From: Edaphobacter sp.
Lineage (GTDB): Bacteria; Acidobacteriota; Terriglobia; Terriglobales; Acidobacteriaceae
DNA length: 64,000 nt
Direction of reading: 5' to 3'
NCBI GenBank assembly: GCA_025462755.1
Contig: JAOAPF010000317.1
Location: 1 to 64,000 of the forward strand
A program made the position numbers and the translations under genes. Position 1 is the stretch's first letter. Each line of letters starts with the position of its first letter. The notes beneath the pieces are model-generated. The model searched no databases, was not told the origin of the DNA, and saw nothing but the letters and a program-made list of their open reading frames with translations. Shown here piece after piece: positions 62,677-64,000 of the stretch.

Positions 62677-62747
62677 TAAACCAGCGCCAAAAAAAATACT
62701 ACAAAAGCGTCCCCTATTCGGGTAGATTTGCCGGCGTGTGACGGTTA

Positions 62748-63707
62748 TTACTTGACTACGGACTGGAAGAGCGGCGAGGTGAGGAGACTGGCGAACTGGC
62801 TGTCGGAGGAGGAGTAGGCCACGGTCAGGGTTCCTGAGTTGGAGTCGATCGTCGTCTGTTCGAGGGCGGACTTCTCGAGGGGTGAGCCTGAGGTCTTCCG
62901 CATGATCGATACGCCCTTCAACAGCGTCGCGGCGGTGGCAGCGGTCATGGTGTCCGACATGACGACGGCCATGTCGAACTTGACGCCGTTCTGGAAGTCC
63001 ATCGTGTAGCGGCTGCTCTTCATGCGATTTTTTACGGTGTCGTAGTCGGCAAGTTGGGCGGCGTCGCCGAGGACGCTCTTCATCATGGTCTGGGTGCCCT
63101 TGGCGTCTAGCAGACTCCATACAGCCTTCGAGTCGACGACACCCATCTCGTTGACCATATCGCCGTTCGTGAGGAAATCGGGCACCATGCCGTCACGTGC
63201 GTCCATGGCTTCCTTAACCGAGTCCTTGTCGCCGAAGACCATGGTGGTCTGGTTGAGGAAGACGACGCTCATGCCGTTGGACCCCATGGGGTAGATGCTG
63301 TTGTTGCGGAGAACGACGGGCTTGGTCTTAGTCTTGGTGAAGTTGGCCATGATCTCGCGGGTGTGGAACTGGCCCTGGGCGATGCCGACGATGCGGGTTC
63401 CCTGCCCCTGCTGATCACGGAAGGCGGCGAAGGCCAGTACGTCAGCGTCCTGATCGACTTTGAGGCCGGAGCTCTTGAGAGCTGTTTCGAGGCGCTTGAG
63501 TTCTGGAGGAAGGACGCGGTCTTTGAGTTCCATGGCCGCGGGAGAGTTCTGCATGGCATGGTAGTCCACGACGATGAGCTGCTGAATGTCTTTGGGGATC
63601 GCTGACTTGGCGTCGCTCGAGAGCTGTGCTGCGGATGCGAATGTGGGGGCCAGGATGGTCGCGATGGCGACGGCCGCAGTGAAGAGGTTCTGCTTGATTG
63701 AGGTCAT
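62748..63707 (-). CDS. Exported protein of unknown function
   Basis: A 319-residue protein with a signal peptide (MTSIKQNLFTAAVAIATILAPTFASA, residues 1-26). The mature part is soluble with alternating strands and helices (PKDIQQLIVVDYHAMQNSPAAMELKDRVLPPELKRLETALKSSGLKVDQDADVLAFAAF, FGDKDSVKEAMDARDG, SDTMTAATAATLLKG). It has no obvious catalytic motif. The pattern resembles secreted proteins annotated only as hypothetical in acidobacteria. Codon use has more G-ending codons than most genes in the window. Confidence 0.8.
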   Translation of the reverse strand: MTSIKQNLFTAAVAIATILAPTFASAAQLSSDAKSAIPKDIQQLIVVDYHAMQNSPAAMELKDRVLPPELKRLETALKSSGLKVDQDADVLAFAAFRDQQGQGTRIVGIAQGQFHTREIMANFTKTKTKPVVLRNNSIYPMGSNGMSVVFLNQTTMVFGDKDSVKEAMDARDGMVPDFLTNGDMVNEMGVVDSKAVWSLLDAKGTQTMMKSVLGDAAQLADYDTVKNRMKSSRYTMDFQNGVKFDMAVVMSDTMTAATAATLLKGVSIMRKTSGSPLEKSALEQTTIDSNSGTLTVAYSSSDSQFASLLTSPLFQSVVK

Positions 63708-63925
63708 AGTTCCCTTTGCTCCTTGAGCTACTACAAGTGTAGCGTCAGTGTTTCTATTGTTTCGTGAATACGCTCAAGTATCAAGACTGGTTGGGGTGAT
63801 GCTTGGTTAGCAGGCTTGCTACTTTCGTGTTACCTGGCGAGATCTGGATGTGGGTTTGCTGAAGTTGTCGCTCAATTGGATTGTCAATGGCGATCGGTTG
63901 ATTTTGCAGTCGCGGTCGATTGTGA

Positions 63926-64000
63926 TTACGGCCATGCGATGGGGGCGCTGAGCTTGCGCTCCAATACCTTGCCATCGGGGTCGAAGCCGGTGATCTGGCG
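63926..64000 (-). CDS. C-terminal fragment of a gene running off the window
   Basis: Reading from the window edge on the minus strand gives RQITGFDPDGKVLERKLSAPIAWP and then TAA. Only 24 codons are visible, so family and even coding status are uncertain. The 218-base stretch 63708-63925 has no clear gene; the 64-residue ORF at 63781-63975 overlaps this frame and looks like a shadow. Confidence 0.35.
   Translation of the reverse strand, partial: RQITGFDPDGKVLERKLSAPIAWP

Overview
The window reads like a chromosomal segment of a soil acidobacterium of the class Terriglobia (Granulicella/Edaphobacter/Terriglobus-like). This is an inference from high GC with C-ending codons, diverged single-copy flagellar genes in long collinear operons, a DUF4097 protein, a 'DYVGIILWPPP' membrane protein of a type I associate with Acidobacteria, and CATCCTGAGCG-type intergenic repeats. 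No rRNA, tRNA, CRISPR array or intact insertion sequence was found.

Layout. 1-6.8 kb (+ strand): 3' end of an M20 peptidase, a repeat-rich gap, a secreted amidohydrolase, an EamA permease, an HtrA/Do protease and a small peptidoglycan-binding protein. 6.9-27.4 kb (- strand): one long flagellar array read flgB-flgC-fliE-fliF-fliG-fliH-fliI-fliJ-fliK-flgD-flgE, then fliL-(second SpoA/FliN-like gene)-fliO-fliP-fliQ-fliR-flhB-flhA-fliA-fliM-fliN, ending in an MshEN-domain protein with a four-cysteine cluster. 27.5-29.9 kb (- strand): a regulatory operon of an OmpR-type response regulator, a stand-alone DHp-like protein and a sigma-54 activator without a DNA-binding domain. 30.2-33.2 kb (+): lexA with an operator-like inverted repeat over its promoter, an RND/ABC adaptor and a DUF4097 protein. 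33.3-49.8 kb: housekeeping genes (carbonic anhydrase, gph, M28 peptidase, FAD monooxygenase, histidine phosphatase, uvrB, GIY-YIG protein, two dienelactone hydrolases, an MBL hydrolase, pnp, rpsO) plus a repeat zone holding duplicated uvrB 3' ends and a broken DUF433/DUF5615 toxin-antitoxin pair. 49.8-52.3 kb: a large membrane protein and a repeat module. 52.3-59.7 kb (- strand): second flagellar array flgF-flgG-flgA-flgH-flgI-flgJ-flgM-flgN-flgK-flgL. 59.9-60.8 kb (+): cheY and cheX. 60.8-64 kb: repeats, a frameshifted HEAT-repeat gene inside an inverted repeat, and a secreted protein of unknown role.

How it works together. Sequence motifs suggest a two-step flagellar hierarchy. Sigma-54-type promoters (TGG-N9/10-TGCA) lie just before flgB, fliL and flgF, the heads of the hook-basal-body and export blocks, and a sigma-54 activator sits directly upstream of flgB. 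FliA (sigma-28) is encoded in the export block; good sigma-28 promoters lie before flgM (which heads flgN-flgK-flgL) and before cheY-cheX. Flagellin, cap, motor and most chemotaxis genes are not in the window. The OmpR regulator, DHp protein and HTH-less activator form a candidate local control circuit, and the terminal MshEN protein is a candidate second-messenger input to the switch complex.
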